From Pardosa pseudoannulata (lineage: Eukaryota; Arthropoda; Arachnida; Araneae; Lycosidae), in contig CM063498.1 of the NCBI GenBank assembly GCA_032207245.1, positions 52,311,339 through 52,375,338 on the forward strand: a DNA stretch of 64,000 nt, written 5' to 3'. This document shows, in pieces, positions 13,209 to 23,403 of the stretch. Each line of letters starts with the position of its first letter. Positions within the stretch are counted from its first letter, which is position 1. The notes under the pieces are model-generated. The model was not told where the DNA came from. It made no database searches and saw only the letters and a list, made by a program, of their open reading frames with translations. Made by a program: the position numbers and the translations under genes.

Positions 13209-16200
13209 AAAGAAAGAACAGAATATAAGTTTTTACACACCATTTTATAACTTTATTAAAAGGATTTGGTATTATTTCTCTTGAAAAGGATTTATTCTTT
13301 ATTCTCTGCATATTTATCTATTTTTTATTTTAATAAAAAATAAGTTATCAAAATAACAATTATAAGAGAAGAAAAGGTTTATGCAAAATCATAAGATGAA
13401 TTATCATTATAACTTTTCTTTTTTTTTTTTAAAAAAAAAAGTCCTGTTTTTTTATTCAGGGATAATTTGCATTGTGAGAAAGAAATGGTCATGTTAAGTA
13501 TACTAACCTGTTTGGAGTAGAACATTTTGAGAATTGTATGGAAAAAAAGTGAGGGGAGAAAACAAAGACATTATCCTGTCTAAACAATTATGGTATTTCA
13601 AAAAAATCTGTAAACTTGTCTTGCTATGCATGTCAATGCAGTGGACAATTTGGCCTTATCTGATTGTCCTTAACTGTGTGCATTTTACTGCTTCCTGTCT
13701 TTCCTTATATTAAGCCAAGCCCTAAACAAAGTTATCAATTTTGTAGCAAAAAATAACAATATAGTGGGTTTTAATTACAAACACATTTAATTTTATTTAG
13801 TAATTAGTATATAACCTGTCATATGATGGGATCACTAAAATTTTTAATATTCCAGAATTGTAAAGTACCCTAGGAGGCAGGTAAAAAAAATTATTTGTTT
13901 TTTTTTGGCTGATAATTATCTGGTACATGCTCAATAATTTGTTTATCTTCATGCTCCTCTAAAGTCTCCAGTTACTGTGAATGCAGTTTAGAATCACGTT
14001 GAATTCATTTAGTCAAACCATGTGGTTATGTAAAAAAACAAACACATATAAACGAACTTCTTAATTTTCAAAGACATATAACTTCAACTCTAGATATTTA
14101 TTAGCCCATGAAATAGACTCCTAGACTTTTAAGAAAAGAATTTGTTGTCAATACCGGTGATAAAATTTTTATTGCAACAAAAAATAATCGATGATTCAAT
14201 TTAAAATTCTCCCATATGTACCTAATCTATTATTTAAGACAAATATAAAAGAAAATTATTTACGTAATATCTAAGTTCAGTGATAAAACACATGAAAATA
14301 ATGCAGACGATATTTAAATAATTTAAAATAAAAAATAATTAAATGAAATGGTTAAAGGAATGACGTCATAATGCTAGAAAAAAATGTTATTTTTACTCAT
14401 TTATTATGTGATAAAGATCACTTAGCCTATTATTATATAGGGGATGAACCTCTATCAGAAAGCAATCTTATATGCTAGATTAGTGCAATAGTTCTCTAAT
14501 TTTATCATTTATTGGCACCCATGCTGATTTGAGATTTTCCCAAAGTGTTTGCTGTAAGTAAAACTCTGACCAATAAATTTTAAATATAGTCAATAACTTT
14601 TGTATATGTTAGGGAAAAATAAATGCATTTTAAGTCAAAAGAATTTAACAAAGAAATTTTAATAAATATAAAGTCATTGAGAGGGATGAACATTTTGGCC
14701 AGTACACATTTTTTCAAATCAGAGAATTAAATTAAATGAAGCTATCCTAATTATTTTTCTGCTGAGTTTGACACTGTACTTTGATTTTATGACAGCAACT
14801 ACTGAAATCCAAGTTTCACACAAACAGGAAATGTAAGTTCACTGAGATTTAGCTCTTAGAAAGAGATACTCATCTTTTGTTAACAATTCAAGACAGCAAC
14901 TAAGCAATTTAATCACACTCTTTTCTATAGTAATAAATTCAGGTGGAGCAAAGATATTAAACAGATCTCAAATTCAGTTAAAATTGAAAGTATTTCTCAA
15001 ACCAGGGGATAAGCTGAGGTAAGTGTCTTCAAAAATGAATTTCATGCCTTGAGAGAAATCACTTTCATTAAAGATCAAAACTTGTTGCAACAAGATGGAA
15101 TCGTCTTTGCTCCTGTGACTCATTTTCTTTTATTAAAAAAATCTGCAGGCAAAGAAAAAATAATTATTTACTAAGTTTATAGAAAACATATAATATCTTG
15201 TGTGGTCTCTTTTTCAGGAAGTCAACACTACCTAGGGTGCACTTTGAGAAACACTGGGTTAGGGTTAGACAAATGATATGTCTTGCAGCAGAACACATAC
15301 TGTATGATATCAACAATTGATTCAGAATGTTTTAAAAAAGCTTTAATTTTACTTTTTATTTATTTTTTAAATTTTATTTATTATTTTGCATGAAATAACC
15401 ATTATTCTCCTTTATCAGCCAAAATTACTGTTAGCTATTTGGAGCATATCTTATTTAAAAGTTAATGTTTAAAAATATGAATATTGTGGCTGGGGATTTG
15501 AGAACTTGCTTATATAGAGATTCCATTATAGAAGTTTTACTGCATATATACAATTAGTATTTTACCCAATGGTTCAATTTTTTGCAACATTAAAATTCCA
15601 ATATTGTTGAAAAGAACTTAAAAGACAGTTGTATAATCCATCTACAATTACCATTAAGAACACAAAAAGTATAAAAAATAACCTTAATAGCATGTTAAAT
15701 TACCAAGTTACTGGTATATTGCCACCAAATAAATCATAAATCCTTACTACCATTTTGAATTTTTTCAATTATATATATTTTTATTACTATTGATTATTTA
15801 CAAGTAGTTTTTGTACAAATTTGAATGGCAACAAAGTAAATAACTTTAATTTGTAATTAGAGAACCAGTCTACCCACTGCTATAACTTTCGCTCTTTTTT
15901 TTTCTTTTTTTTTAACTGTACATAGATAAATTACCTTGCAAAAAAGCTGATCTTGTCTCAGGATGAGAGGCTACACACTGGAGAAGGGCAAGGGCATTGC
16001 AAACTCTGTTTGACTGATGGGCCTATAATATATTTAAATAAAAGAATGTAATACTTTTTTGTACTATCGAACACACAAAAAAAGACTTTTTACTTGCTGA
16101 AATATCAACAATATAGGTAAATAACGAAAAACACTAAATTTCACATGCCATGACTCTTTACATACTAAACACAAATTATACTGTTACACTGTGTTTTAGT

Positions 16201-19200
16201 TATTTTTCCTTTCTGTAAAAAGTAATAAAGAATAATCATTTCAAAAAGACCAATAGGGATGTTAAATACTGCAAAGAGATTTTCAAATATGACTGGATGT
16301 CTACTGTATATTTTCCGATATTTCAGGGATGCTTTTTGAAGAATTTTCAATAGGTGTTACAACAATCTACTCCCATTTTAACTTTTTCAAAGGGCATGAA
16401 AAAATTCAATTTCTTTTATACACCATTGAAGTAACTTTTATTTAAATTACTAAATAGATTTTAACCAGTTAAAGAAAAAAAAAATCAAACAAAACTTCTA
16501 TGCATACAATAATTAAATGAGAAATCCTACCAAAATTTGTTGACTTTTTCAAGATTTTCCTGGATAAATTTGTCCTTTTTATAAATTTTTCCTTACATTT
16601 TTTACTTTTACATATATAACCCCCTCTCTCTCTCACACACATTCACTCACTCTCTTTCGCACGCACACACACACACACACACCACCACCACCACCACCAC
16701 ACACATAATAAAACCATTTAGGTACTCAGCTAAAATGAAGTATTATAGAATTGTGTAAGAAATATCATTCAGCAATCATGGGCATATTACTGATAACTCT
16801 TGAAAAGGTACAGAAAATTAGCTCAATTTTAATTAAGAAAACTAAAGCTAACACAAATAAAATGACCAATAATGTTTATAAATATTTATTAAAATTATTA
16901 AAATGTTTGAAGTTCAGGAACTGCATTTAAAAATTTTAATACAACTTACTAAACAAAAAATTAATAAATTTTAAATAAAGGGAAAAAGTACATTGACCTT
17001 TATATATTAATTATGAAAAAGCTATAAATGTTAGAAAAATTAATTTTACAGTATCCTTAAGGTATCCATCTATGTTGAAAACATAATTTTTTGCCAAAAA
17101 TCATATATTTTTTTTTATTTCTCTGTTGTAAAATTTCAACTTTTAGGCTTCTAAATTTGTTTTTGTTTTGTCTCTACGACATTTCAAAGAAAAGTTACAG
17201 CTGTTTAAACATCTGTGACAGCTGTCAAAACAAAACAGAAATAGCGACTTCAGAACTGGAAATTGTAAATTTAAAGCCTTTTAAAAAGCATTTTTTAGAC
17301 AAAACTTTTTATATTTTCATGAAAATTAGTTTACACATTTTTCTAGTTTTTTTTTAATAATTAGCAACTTGGCAGTTAGAAAGTTTTGAAGCAAGAAAGT
17401 GTGGGGAATTTTAAACATGTATTTTAATTTTTTAATAGCTAAAGTTGTTTTCATAAACTTCAAATGTGTTTTTCTCAGAACGGTATTTTTAATAAAATGT
17501 TGAAACTTAAAATGTGATTTCTCAAAAAGTTCTAAAAATATTTTGTTGAAAATTATGAATGCTTTTGATAGTATTTACTAGTGAATGACCTAAAAGCTTT
17601 AAATTTGGATAATTTTTAATGATGTTACACTCATAGTTAGATATAAAGGTAATGAAAATTCATTAAAAATTCAACATGTATGATTTTGAAGGACCAAAAT
17701 TTTTTACCAAATGTAAATTAAGCAAAGATTTTAGGTGAAGTAAATTTTCTTCATTTATTAGAAATTTTATAAAAAATTCTCCAGGAATAAATTTTTTAAG
17801 TGCAATTCTCTATGATAATATAAAAAATAAATCTAAAAATGTAAAAACATGGACTAGTTTCTACATTTAAAGAAAAAAGTTCTCTGAACGTAGACAGATA
17901 CCTTAAACACAAATGAGTAATATTTAAGAGAAAGAATGAAGTTTTTATTGAAACTATACTGAAACAGTCTACTACATATGAGAAAAATTGACCTTTATTT
18001 AAATAAAGTAAGATCAATTTTGGTCATATGCTATTATTCTTCATAATAAATTATAGGAGCAACTGGAAAATAAATTATAGAATGAAATCTATTTTAAAAG
18101 TTTAGAGAGCTATATTAGATGTATGCACAGATATTTTTGTTTATTTAAAAAATAAATTTTCATTTGCATTATGAAGGGAATTAAACTCTTACAGTCAAAG
18201 AAGGAGGATTTATTGCAGGATAAATATTTATGATTTCTTGAAGCAATGCAGTAATTGTTCCAAAGGAATGCCAAAGCATTGGTGCTAGTTCTGGAACAGC
18301 TTCTCTCTTTTTACTGAAAAATAACAACATACATTTTAAATCACAATTAACTAAATTAATACTTTGATAGAAACAGATAGATCTCACCCCACCCACCTTG
18401 AGACCTGTAAGCAAAATATTAACAAAACTAATTATGAACACCTAATCTCAATTTTTAAAATTTAGATAAATTCTTATCAGATCATAATTAACTCTTTAAA
18501 ACTCACATACTTAAATTTTCAATGTCCTTGGGTTCTCAGTCCAATAGACAAAAGCTTGCATATCTGCCCCACTCCAAACTTAACTGCTCACTCATCAATT
18601 CCAAGTGAACAACTGCATTCTTTGCAGTGAGCATGTGCTTTTGTTTTGTTGTTGCTATGACTATGCCTTTAGGATAGATATTTCATCTAAACTCTACTCC
18701 AATATATGAATGAGAAATACATGCAAAGTATTGAAACAAATACAGATCATTTTATATTATTTCTTACAAAATGGAGACGACTTCAGTAATAGACTTGTAG
18801 ATTGTGCTGCTTTCCTTTTGAAATGGGATTTCATTTCACGGAAAAGGCCAATTTCATACCATGGAGACAACAAAGCCTTATGTAGGATTTGAACTTATGC
18901 CTCTCAGCGTGGTAGACAAATACACTAGTAACAATACCTACTAGGCAACTTGCCCTATAGTAAACAAATAAAGGGTTTACTATAGGTCCATGTGCTTGGA
19001 ATCCATTATCAGTTTCTGGTGAGCATAATAGATTATGGTGGTAGTGACTGCAATGAGAAATATTTCAGTGAGAGGATAATTTGGGTCTCAATGGTATTGC
19101 AGGATAGATGGGGTTAAGAGATTTGACATCAGCTGGCTCTTGTAAGAAACAAATATTATAGACTGAGATTTTATATTTAGTTTAATTGACCAAGCAAATT

Positions 19201-21053
19201 GGTCAATTACTTTAATAGTCTGTGAAATCATAGGAAATGACAATTTATAATAAGTAATACATACCTCAATTCTAAAAGTGCATTTTCCCTTGTTTCTGGT
19301 CGAGCCAATTCACTTATCCAATTGTATACTTTTTCTTGGTCATTTTGAGGTAAGGAAGAATGCTGCATTATAGAATGAAATATAAGGATATATTTTAACA
19401 CACATTAATCATTTGTCAAATGTTATAAGTATGATAAATGAAAGCTTTAGAAAGTAAAATAATATTTTGCATGTCTTAAAGTTATTCCGAAAATTTATTT
19501 TCCTAATGAGTAAAGCAAGATGAAAAAGTAAATGTTGATATGATTTATTATAATATTGGGATATAAAATAATCTTTAATTAATACACTATACAGCATTAT
19601 AGAATAGAAAAATCTTTGTTTAATGTGAATGCCTGGTGGTCAATAAGTATTTTACATTAATGAAATACAGAATAAAGGTTAATGAATGTATGCAGTTTTA
19701 TAATGTTTAATGAATAAGTTGAATAACTATAGATAAAATCCTGCATCCCTGTAGTTCTATTTGTAAGTGCATAAAAAACTGTCTTACTTATAGGGATATT
19801 CATTTAACGCAATGAATAATTAAAAAATGACATGCTAGGGTCTACCAAGAATTTTGAGATAGGGTCCTAGGATTGTGAAATGGTGAAAAATCTACTTAGA
19901 ATTTTCAGAAAGTGAAATGAGTGTTAAATAATGGTTATTTCAGCAGGTGTCCTGTTCTGTAAATTTGTGAAAATAGGGCCCTGTTTCTGCAAAAATACAT
20001 AAATTTATAAATCTGAAATTAGTATTACATTTCAATTTTATTTTAGAGAGTTATATTTATAATACTTTATGCATATATAAGTATATATAAATATATACAG
20101 ATAAATGAACATTATACTTATTTACAGATTCATTTATTTATTCAAAAGTTACTTTTGAAGCTAATACAGATTTGTGAAAAATCCATTTTTCACAGGAAGA
20201 ATTTTGCGAAGGGTCCGCTTTTAAGATATGTTGTGAAGTGTCAATTTTTATGATAAAATATTTTGTGAAGGATCCATTGACAGATCCCTAGTTTGCCTAA
20301 ACTAACCTTTAATTTGGAATTAACATTAAAATTATTTATGATATTATGTATTGATTGCTACTTGACTTGCAAACTTAATGTAAATTTTCACCTTTTATTC
20401 ATTACAATACTGCTTCTAACTACGCTTTAACATTTGGATTTTGATAAAAATAAAAGGTGGTCATATAATGCTCAATGTTGTGTTCATACCCTCGGTTTAC
20501 TGTTACTTTTCTTATTAATTTTTATGGTAATTTAATTCCCATTTATTATTTCAGGCATATTTTTTCTTGAATGTAGACACCTTGAAAACTACAATTAAAT
20601 ATGCAATTTTAACAAACTTATTCAGTTGCAGGTTTACAATTTTTTTTTTTTTTTTTCTTACAAATATTGTAAAATGGTCATTCAATGGTCAGTTCACCAG
20701 TATATTAAAAATCGCGATATTATTTAAATACATTGTAGTACTCATGCAAAAATAAAAGAATGAAAAAGATAAATTAATTACAACAGTTTCAAAGCATAGT
20801 ATCTTGTATAAAATATCAATCGGCGATTCTTGATCGATTTATATGAGTTTAAATATAAAAAACCGGATTTAAAGAAGTATGAATGAAGGGAGGAAAATTT
20901 GAGTGAAATCTAAAATTTAATGACACGCACAATCAAAGTACACGGAAAGGTACATTAAAGATTAAACAAACATTTTTATACATCAATAAATATATCTGTA
21001 TAAGAAATCTAGGTAACTAGAAAAATTACCTGAGATCCTACTAAAGGATTCAT
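2755..21053 (-). CDS. CNOT9: CNOT9 (Rcd-1/CAF40), CCR4-NOT complex subunit 9, nine coding exons
   Basis: Armadillo-repeat subunit of the CCR4-NOT deadenylase complex, which shortens mRNA poly(A) tails and represses translation in the cytoplasm; in the family it binds NOT1 and GW182/TNRC6 tryptophans. Coding exons, in order of translation: 21053-21030, 19362-19265, 18313-18193, 16022-15935, 10175-10069, 9949-9854, 8526-8428, 5977-5886, 2923-2755. Every intron is GT...AG and the exon lengths sum to 894 nt, which is 297 codons plus stop with all phases agreeing. Human CNOT9 is 299 residues. Recognisable family blocks include [66 protein letters not shown] and [20 protein letters not shown]. The N terminus is divergent, as usual for this family. 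The gene is divergent from CTNNBL1. Its introns carry mariner, SINE, piggyBac-like, Helitron-like and TTAA-MITE insertions, none of which touches an exon. Confidence 0.96.
3560..4640 (+). pseudogene. Mariner-type transposase relic, interrupted by a SINE
   Basis: A degraded IS630/Tc1/mariner transposase in the sense orientation, lying in CNOT9 intron 8. Recognisable pieces are QQDGASPH near 4122, [20 protein letters not shown] and [12 protein letters not shown] near 4166-4285, and the C-terminal VWQVWEYCI (about 4379-4407). That last piece resumes as [13 protein letters not shown] at 4589-4630, on the far side of a SINE. Several stops and frameshifts break the reading frame, so it is dead. The two aspartates of the catalytic motif (QQDGA and PDL) remain visible. 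Confidence 0.8.
4411..4588 (-). mobile_element. tRNA-derived SINE copy 1, with target-site duplication
   Basis: Read on the minus strand it has a tRNA-like head with A-box (TGGCCGAATGGTTAGG) and B-box (GGGTTCGAATCCC), an unrelated body ending AAAAAGTAGACCATAGTGC, and a CCAAACCAAA tail. The flanks tgcatatata (4401-4410) and tgcatagata (4589-4598) are a 10-bp target duplication with one mismatch. Confidence 0.9.
5370..5590 (-). repeat. tRNA-like sequence, probably a second, older SINE family
   Basis: On the minus strand, TAGTGCTTAATATGTTGCAC resembles an A-box region and GGGTTTGAATCC a B-box about 45 bases later, followed by an unrelated tail. There is no full cloverleaf or clear target duplication, so this is a relic call based on box spacing. 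Confidence 0.4.
5886..5977 (-). CDS. CNOT9: CNOT9 coding exon 8
   Basis: 92 nt with a TTATAG acceptor and GTAAG donor. It encodes [20 protein letters not shown] then [10 protein letters not shown] plus two bases of the arginine codon completed in exon 9. Confidence 0.96.
8428..8526 (-). CDS. CNOT9: CNOT9 coding exon 7
   Basis: 99 nt, phase 0, with a T-rich TTTTTTTAG acceptor and GTATAA donor. It encodes [20 protein letters not shown] then [13 protein letters not shown]. Confidence 0.95.
9679..9704. repeat. (GT)n(AT)n compound microsatellite
   Basis: A short GT run passes directly into an AT run, in CNOT9 intron 6 near exon 6. Confidence 0.9.
9854..9949 (-). CDS. CNOT9: CNOT9 coding exon 6
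   Basis: 96 nt, phase 0 at both ends, with a TTTAG acceptor and GTATGT donor. It encodes [20 protein letters not shown] then [12 protein letters not shown]. The intron separating it from exon 5 is only 119 bp. Confidence 0.96.
10069..10175 (-). CDS. CNOT9: CNOT9 coding exon 5
   Basis: 107 nt from a TTTCAG acceptor to a GTAATA donor. It encodes [20 protein letters not shown] then [15 protein letters not shown], nearly identical to vertebrate CNOT9. Confidence 0.96.
11235..11328. repeat. Long interrupted (TA)n microsatellite
   Basis: Nearly pure AT alternation of more than 90 bp with three short interruptions, in CNOT9 intron 4. Confidence 0.95.
11587..12440 (+). mobile_element. Collapsed piggyBac-like element
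   Basis: The left end is TTAA (11583-11586) followed by CCCTTTTATGCC, matching the piggyBac pattern of TTAA plus CCC. Around 12045-12240 the plus strand reads [20 protein letters not shown] and then a Ser/Asp/Glu-rich stretch, like a piggyBac transposase N terminus. At about 12272-12340 it reads [18 protein letters not shown], the C-terminal Cys-rich motif. The catalytic core between them is deleted and stops are present. The right terminus is not recognisable; the end given is approximate. Confidence 0.65.
13159..13205. repeat. (TA)n microsatellite
   Basis: Uninterrupted AT dinucleotide run in CNOT9 intron 4. Confidence 0.95.
13804..14444 (-). mobile_element. Non-autonomous Helitron-like element (copy D, internally deleted)
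   Basis: Read on the minus strand it starts TCCCCTATATAATAATAG after an A and ends ...GACAGGTTATATACTAA before a T. This fits the Helitron rule of 5'-TC, 3'-CTRR and insertion between A and T. It shares sequence with 51238-51912 and 54667-55297 but lacks their roughly 280-bp 5' interior. It lies in CNOT9 intron 4. Confidence 0.6.
15935..16022 (-). CDS. CNOT9: CNOT9 coding exon 4
   Basis: 88 nt from an ATTATAG acceptor to a GTAATT donor. It encodes [20 protein letters not shown] followed by PETRSAFLQ and leaves one base (G) for the alanine codon finished in exon 5. Confidence 0.96.
16664..16700. repeat. (CA)n/(ACC)n compound microsatellite
   Basis: A CA run passes into ACC trinucleotides; a CT/CA-rich stretch precedes it from about 16620. 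It lies upstream of CNOT9 exon 4 in intron 3. Confidence 0.9.
17061..17902. mobile_element. Complete TTAA-flanked MITE (copy 2)
   Basis: Inverted ends GGTATCCATCTATGTT (left) and, complemented, GGTATCTGTCTACGTT (right), flanked by TTAA at 17057-17060 and 17903-17906. The right half matches copy 1 at the window start. The TTAA duplication fits piggyBac or Kolobok, but the terminus is not the piggyBac CCC type. There is no coding content. It lies within CNOT9 intron 3. Confidence 0.75.
18193..18313 (-). CDS. CNOT9: CNOT9 coding exon 3
   Basis: 121 nt from a TTTTCAG acceptor to a GTAAGAG donor. It encodes [20 protein letters not shown] and continues to NPPSLT. This is the most conserved N-terminal armadillo segment of the family. 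Confidence 0.96.
18840..18960 (-). repeat. tRNA-like SINE head relic
   Basis: The minus strand contains TTGCCTAGTAGG and, about 50 bases later, AGTTCAAATCC, resembling A- and B-boxes. It abuts a perfect 12-bp inverted repeat (18954-18965 with 18975-18986). It is degenerate, so confidence is low. Confidence 0.35.
19265..19362 (-). CDS. CNOT9: CNOT9 coding exon 2
   Basis: 98 nt between an ATGCAG acceptor and a GTATGT donor. It encodes the first conserved helix region, ending [18 protein letters not shown] plus two bases of a serine codon completed by exon 3. It aligns with human [22 protein letters not shown]. Confidence 0.95.
21030..21053 (-). CDS. CNOT9: CNOT9 coding exon 1 (start codon)
   Basis: A 24-nt coding stretch beginning with ATG at 21053 encodes MNPLVGSQ and ends exactly at a GTAATT donor, phase 0. 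It joins in frame to exon 2 ([15 protein letters not shown]...). The position, close to the divergent promoter, supports it as the true start. An alternative in-frame ATG lies two codons upstream of the exon 2 splice junction (19368), inside the acceptor, and would serve only for transcripts starting in intron 1. Confidence 0.8.
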
Positions 21054-21699
21054 GCCAACATGTACAACAGTAATGAATAATATGAGTTAATAAAAGTGAA
21101 ACCTTAAAGAGCAAACGTAATACCAATCGATACTAACTATTCCATACATCAACGGATAACTATTTTTAACTATAAACACGCTATGTCACAACATTCAGTA
21201 GAAAGATATTAACGGAGAATGGCGCATGCGTGTAGATTACGATAAATCACAGGTCGAGTCAAAATATTTCAGTGGTGATAGCAGAATGTTCCTGCAATAG
21301 ATAGCATCCAAAATTTATTTTCTCTTTTCCATTATTTATATTATTTAAAGGATATATTAAATAATTTTGATGAAAGAAAACTGTAGGAAATTTCTCGCTT
21401 TGTGAAGCAGTAGTGTGATACAATAAATTAAAAGTTGGGTTCTGATTTTAAAGTATCTGTGATTGAGTAATAGGTGATGGATTTTCTGAATCTTAATGCT
21501 TGTTCAAGTTTGTGTACTTTCTCAAAAGCTGACCAACTACATTTGTATATTTATTTCTTTTTTGGACATAGTAGCTCGTTAATAATCTAAAGTTCATGAT
21601 ATTCAAATTTTTGATTTTTTAACCCAAGTTAGTATTTATTAATTATTGCCTTTTAGTATTATTATAGCGTCAGTACAGCAACTATATATATTATTCATC
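21054..21699. promoter_or_regulatory. Bidirectional promoter region between CNOT9 and CTNNBL1
   Basis: The two start codons diverge with 646 bp between them, so both transcripts must start here or nearby, unless a further upstream exon exists. The centre (about 21180-21260) has more G+C and CpG than its flanks and carries an NRF-1-like site. No TATA element can be assigned with confidence in such A+T-rich DNA. The 5' UTR of CTNNBL1 probably occupies the right part. Confidence 0.75.
21221..21232. promoter_or_regulatory. NRF-1 (palindromic) type site
   Basis: GGCGCATGCGTG differs slightly from the NRF-1 consensus YGCGCATGCGCR, a motif frequent in bidirectional housekeeping promoters. It lies 168 bp upstream of the CNOT9 start codon and 468 bp upstream of the CTNNBL1 start codon. 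Such a CpG-containing word is rare in this window. Confidence 0.55.
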
Positions 21700-23403
21700 A
21701 TGGATGTTGGTGAGCTATTAAACTACAAACCAGCAAAAGAACCTAAACGAGGATCTGCTGAGGATGACGCTGATGGAGTTGAAGTTAGACCAAGGTCTAA
21801 ACGATTATCCAGTGTACCAGAATCAGCTCATCATGATAGACGCCCAGCAAAAATGCAGAAAACTATGGATGAAAATAAAGAAAATCTAAAGCAAGATACT
21901 GAAGCTGATGTAGATATACCGGATACAGAAAATGAAACAGGTGTCTTAGATGAGCTTAACCTGAAAAAGTTGCTTCTTGCATTTGAAAAGAAAGTTCTCA
22001 AAAATCAAGAGCTGCGAATAAAATTTCCTGATCAGCCAGAAAAGTTTATGGACTCTGAAATTGAGTTAAATGACATAATTCTAGAAATGCATATAATAGC
22101 AACACAACCTGATTTATATCATATTCTTGTTGAATTGAATTCTGTGTCTAGTATGTTAGGTCTTTTAACACATGAAAATACTGACATTTCTATTGCTATT
22201 GTGGATTTACTCCAGGAAATGACAGATATTGACACTCTTAATGAGAGTGAAGAAGGTGCAACAACATTAATTGATGCTATGCTTGAAGCTCAAGTTATTG
22301 CTTTGCTTGTTCAAAACCTTGAACGATTAGATGAGACAGTTAAAGAGGAAGCTGAAGGGGTTCATAATACTCTAGGTATAATAGAAAACCTTGCTGAATT
22401 TAAAGTTGACATGTGTATTGATGCAACTCAACAAGGTTTAATGCAGTGGATTTTAAAAAGAACAAAAGCTAAAATGCCTTTTGATGCAAATAAATTATAC
22501 TGTAGTGAGATTTTGTCTATTCTTCTTCAGCACCATGATGAAAATAGGCAATATTTAGGAGAAGTTGAAGGTATTGATGTTCTGTTACAACAGTTGGCTT
22601 ATTTTAAGAGACATGATCCATCAAATTCAGAAGAACATGAAATGATGGAAAATTTGTTTGATTGTTTATGTTCTTCACTTATGCATGCTGCAAACCGAGA
22701 GAAATTTTTGAAAGGTGAAGGCTTACAACTTATGAATCTTATGTTAAGGGAAAAAAAGATGTCAAGAAATGGTGCATTAAAAGTTCTTGATCATGCAATG
22801 TGTAATGCGGAAGGTGCAGATAACTGCAACAAGTTTGTTGATATATTAGGTCTCCGATCTATTTTTCCCCTTTTCATGAAGACTCCCAAAAAGAACTGGA
22901 AAAAAGGATTATCTGTTGAACAACACGAAGAACATGTTTGTTCTATTATTGCTTCAATGTTAAAGAATTGTAAAGGTACACAAAGACAAAGACTTTTAAA
23001 TAAATTTACAGAAAATGACCATGAAAAAGTTGACAGATTGATGGAACTACATTTTAAGTACCTAGACAAAGTTCATTATATTGATCTCCAGATAGAAAAA
23101 GAAAAATCGAAGCTGGATGATGAAGAAATTGATGCAACTATGGAAGAAGAATTTTATTTAAGACGTTTAGAGGGAGGTTTGTTTACTTTGCAATTAATTG
23201 ATTATATTATGGTTGACATTTGTTGTTCGGGACCTCCTACTATTAAGCAAAGAGTACTCCAGATTTTGAATTTGAGAGGGGGATCAATTAAAACAATAAG
23301 AAATGTTATGCGAGAATATGCTGGTAATATGGGAGATGCAAATGATGCGTCACTAAGAGAAGCTGAACAACAAAGATTACTGCAATTTGTGGATCGTTTT
23401 TAA
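21700..23403 (+). CDS. CTNNBL1: CTNNBL1, beta-catenin-like protein 1 (intronless)
   Basis: Nuclear armadillo-like protein that associates with the Prp19/CDC5L spliceosome complex; the vertebrate protein also binds the deaminase AID. The reading frame is 567 residues (human 563) with no intron. The start is the ATG at 21700 (MDVGELLNYKP), matching the family N terminus; an in-frame ATG 54 bp upstream adds unconserved residues. Residues 12-53 are rich in Lys/Arg clusters (KEPKR, RPRSKR, RRPAK), a likely importin-binding signal, followed by an acidic stretch. From about residue 85 the armadillo-type fold begins: KNQELRIKFPDQPEKFMDSE (101-120), then PFDANKLYCSEILSILLQ, RERFLKGEG-type and LREKKMSRN blocks, and NKFTENDHEKVDRLMELHFK. 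The C terminus has EEEFYLRRLEGGLF and ILNLRGGSIKTIRNVMREYA. All expected family blocks are present and no break is seen, so it looks functional. Confidence 0.97.
   Translation: MDVGELLNYKPAKEPKRGSAEDDADGVEVRPRSKRLSSVPESAHHDRRPAKMQKTMDENKENLKQDTEADVDIPDTENETGVLDELNLKKLLLAFEKKVLKNQELRIKFPDQPEKFMDSEIELNDIILEMHIIATQPDLYHILVELNSVSSMLGLLTHENTDISIAIVDLLQEMTDIDTLNESEEGATTLIDAMLEAQVIALLVQNLERLDETVKEEAEGVHNTLGIIENLAEFKVDMCIDATQQGLMQWILKRTKAKMPFDANKLYCSEILSILLQHHDENRQYLGEVEGIDVLLQQLAYFKRHDPSNSEEHEMMENLFDCLCSSLMHAANREKFLKGEGLQLMNLMLREKKMSRNGALKVLDHAMCNAEGADNCNKFVDILGLRSIFPLFMKTPKKNWKKGLSVEQHEEHVCSIIASMLKNCKGTQRQRLLNKFTENDHEKVDRLMELHFKYLDKVHYIDLQIEKEKSKLDDEEIDATMEEEFYLRRLEGGLFTLQLIDYIMVDICCSGPPTIKQRVLQILNLRGGSIKTIRNVMREYAGNMGDANDASLREAEQQRLLQFVDRF

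Noticed and set aside
15230..15258. hAT terminus (CTTTGAGAAACACTG) in CNOT9 intron 4
   Set aside because: Only one end is visible; no partner with CAGTGTTTCTC was found nearby, so no element could be delimited.
22791..23069. 92-codon minus-strand frame within CTNNBL1
   Set aside because: Antisense to a strongly conserved coding sequence, with no independent signal.
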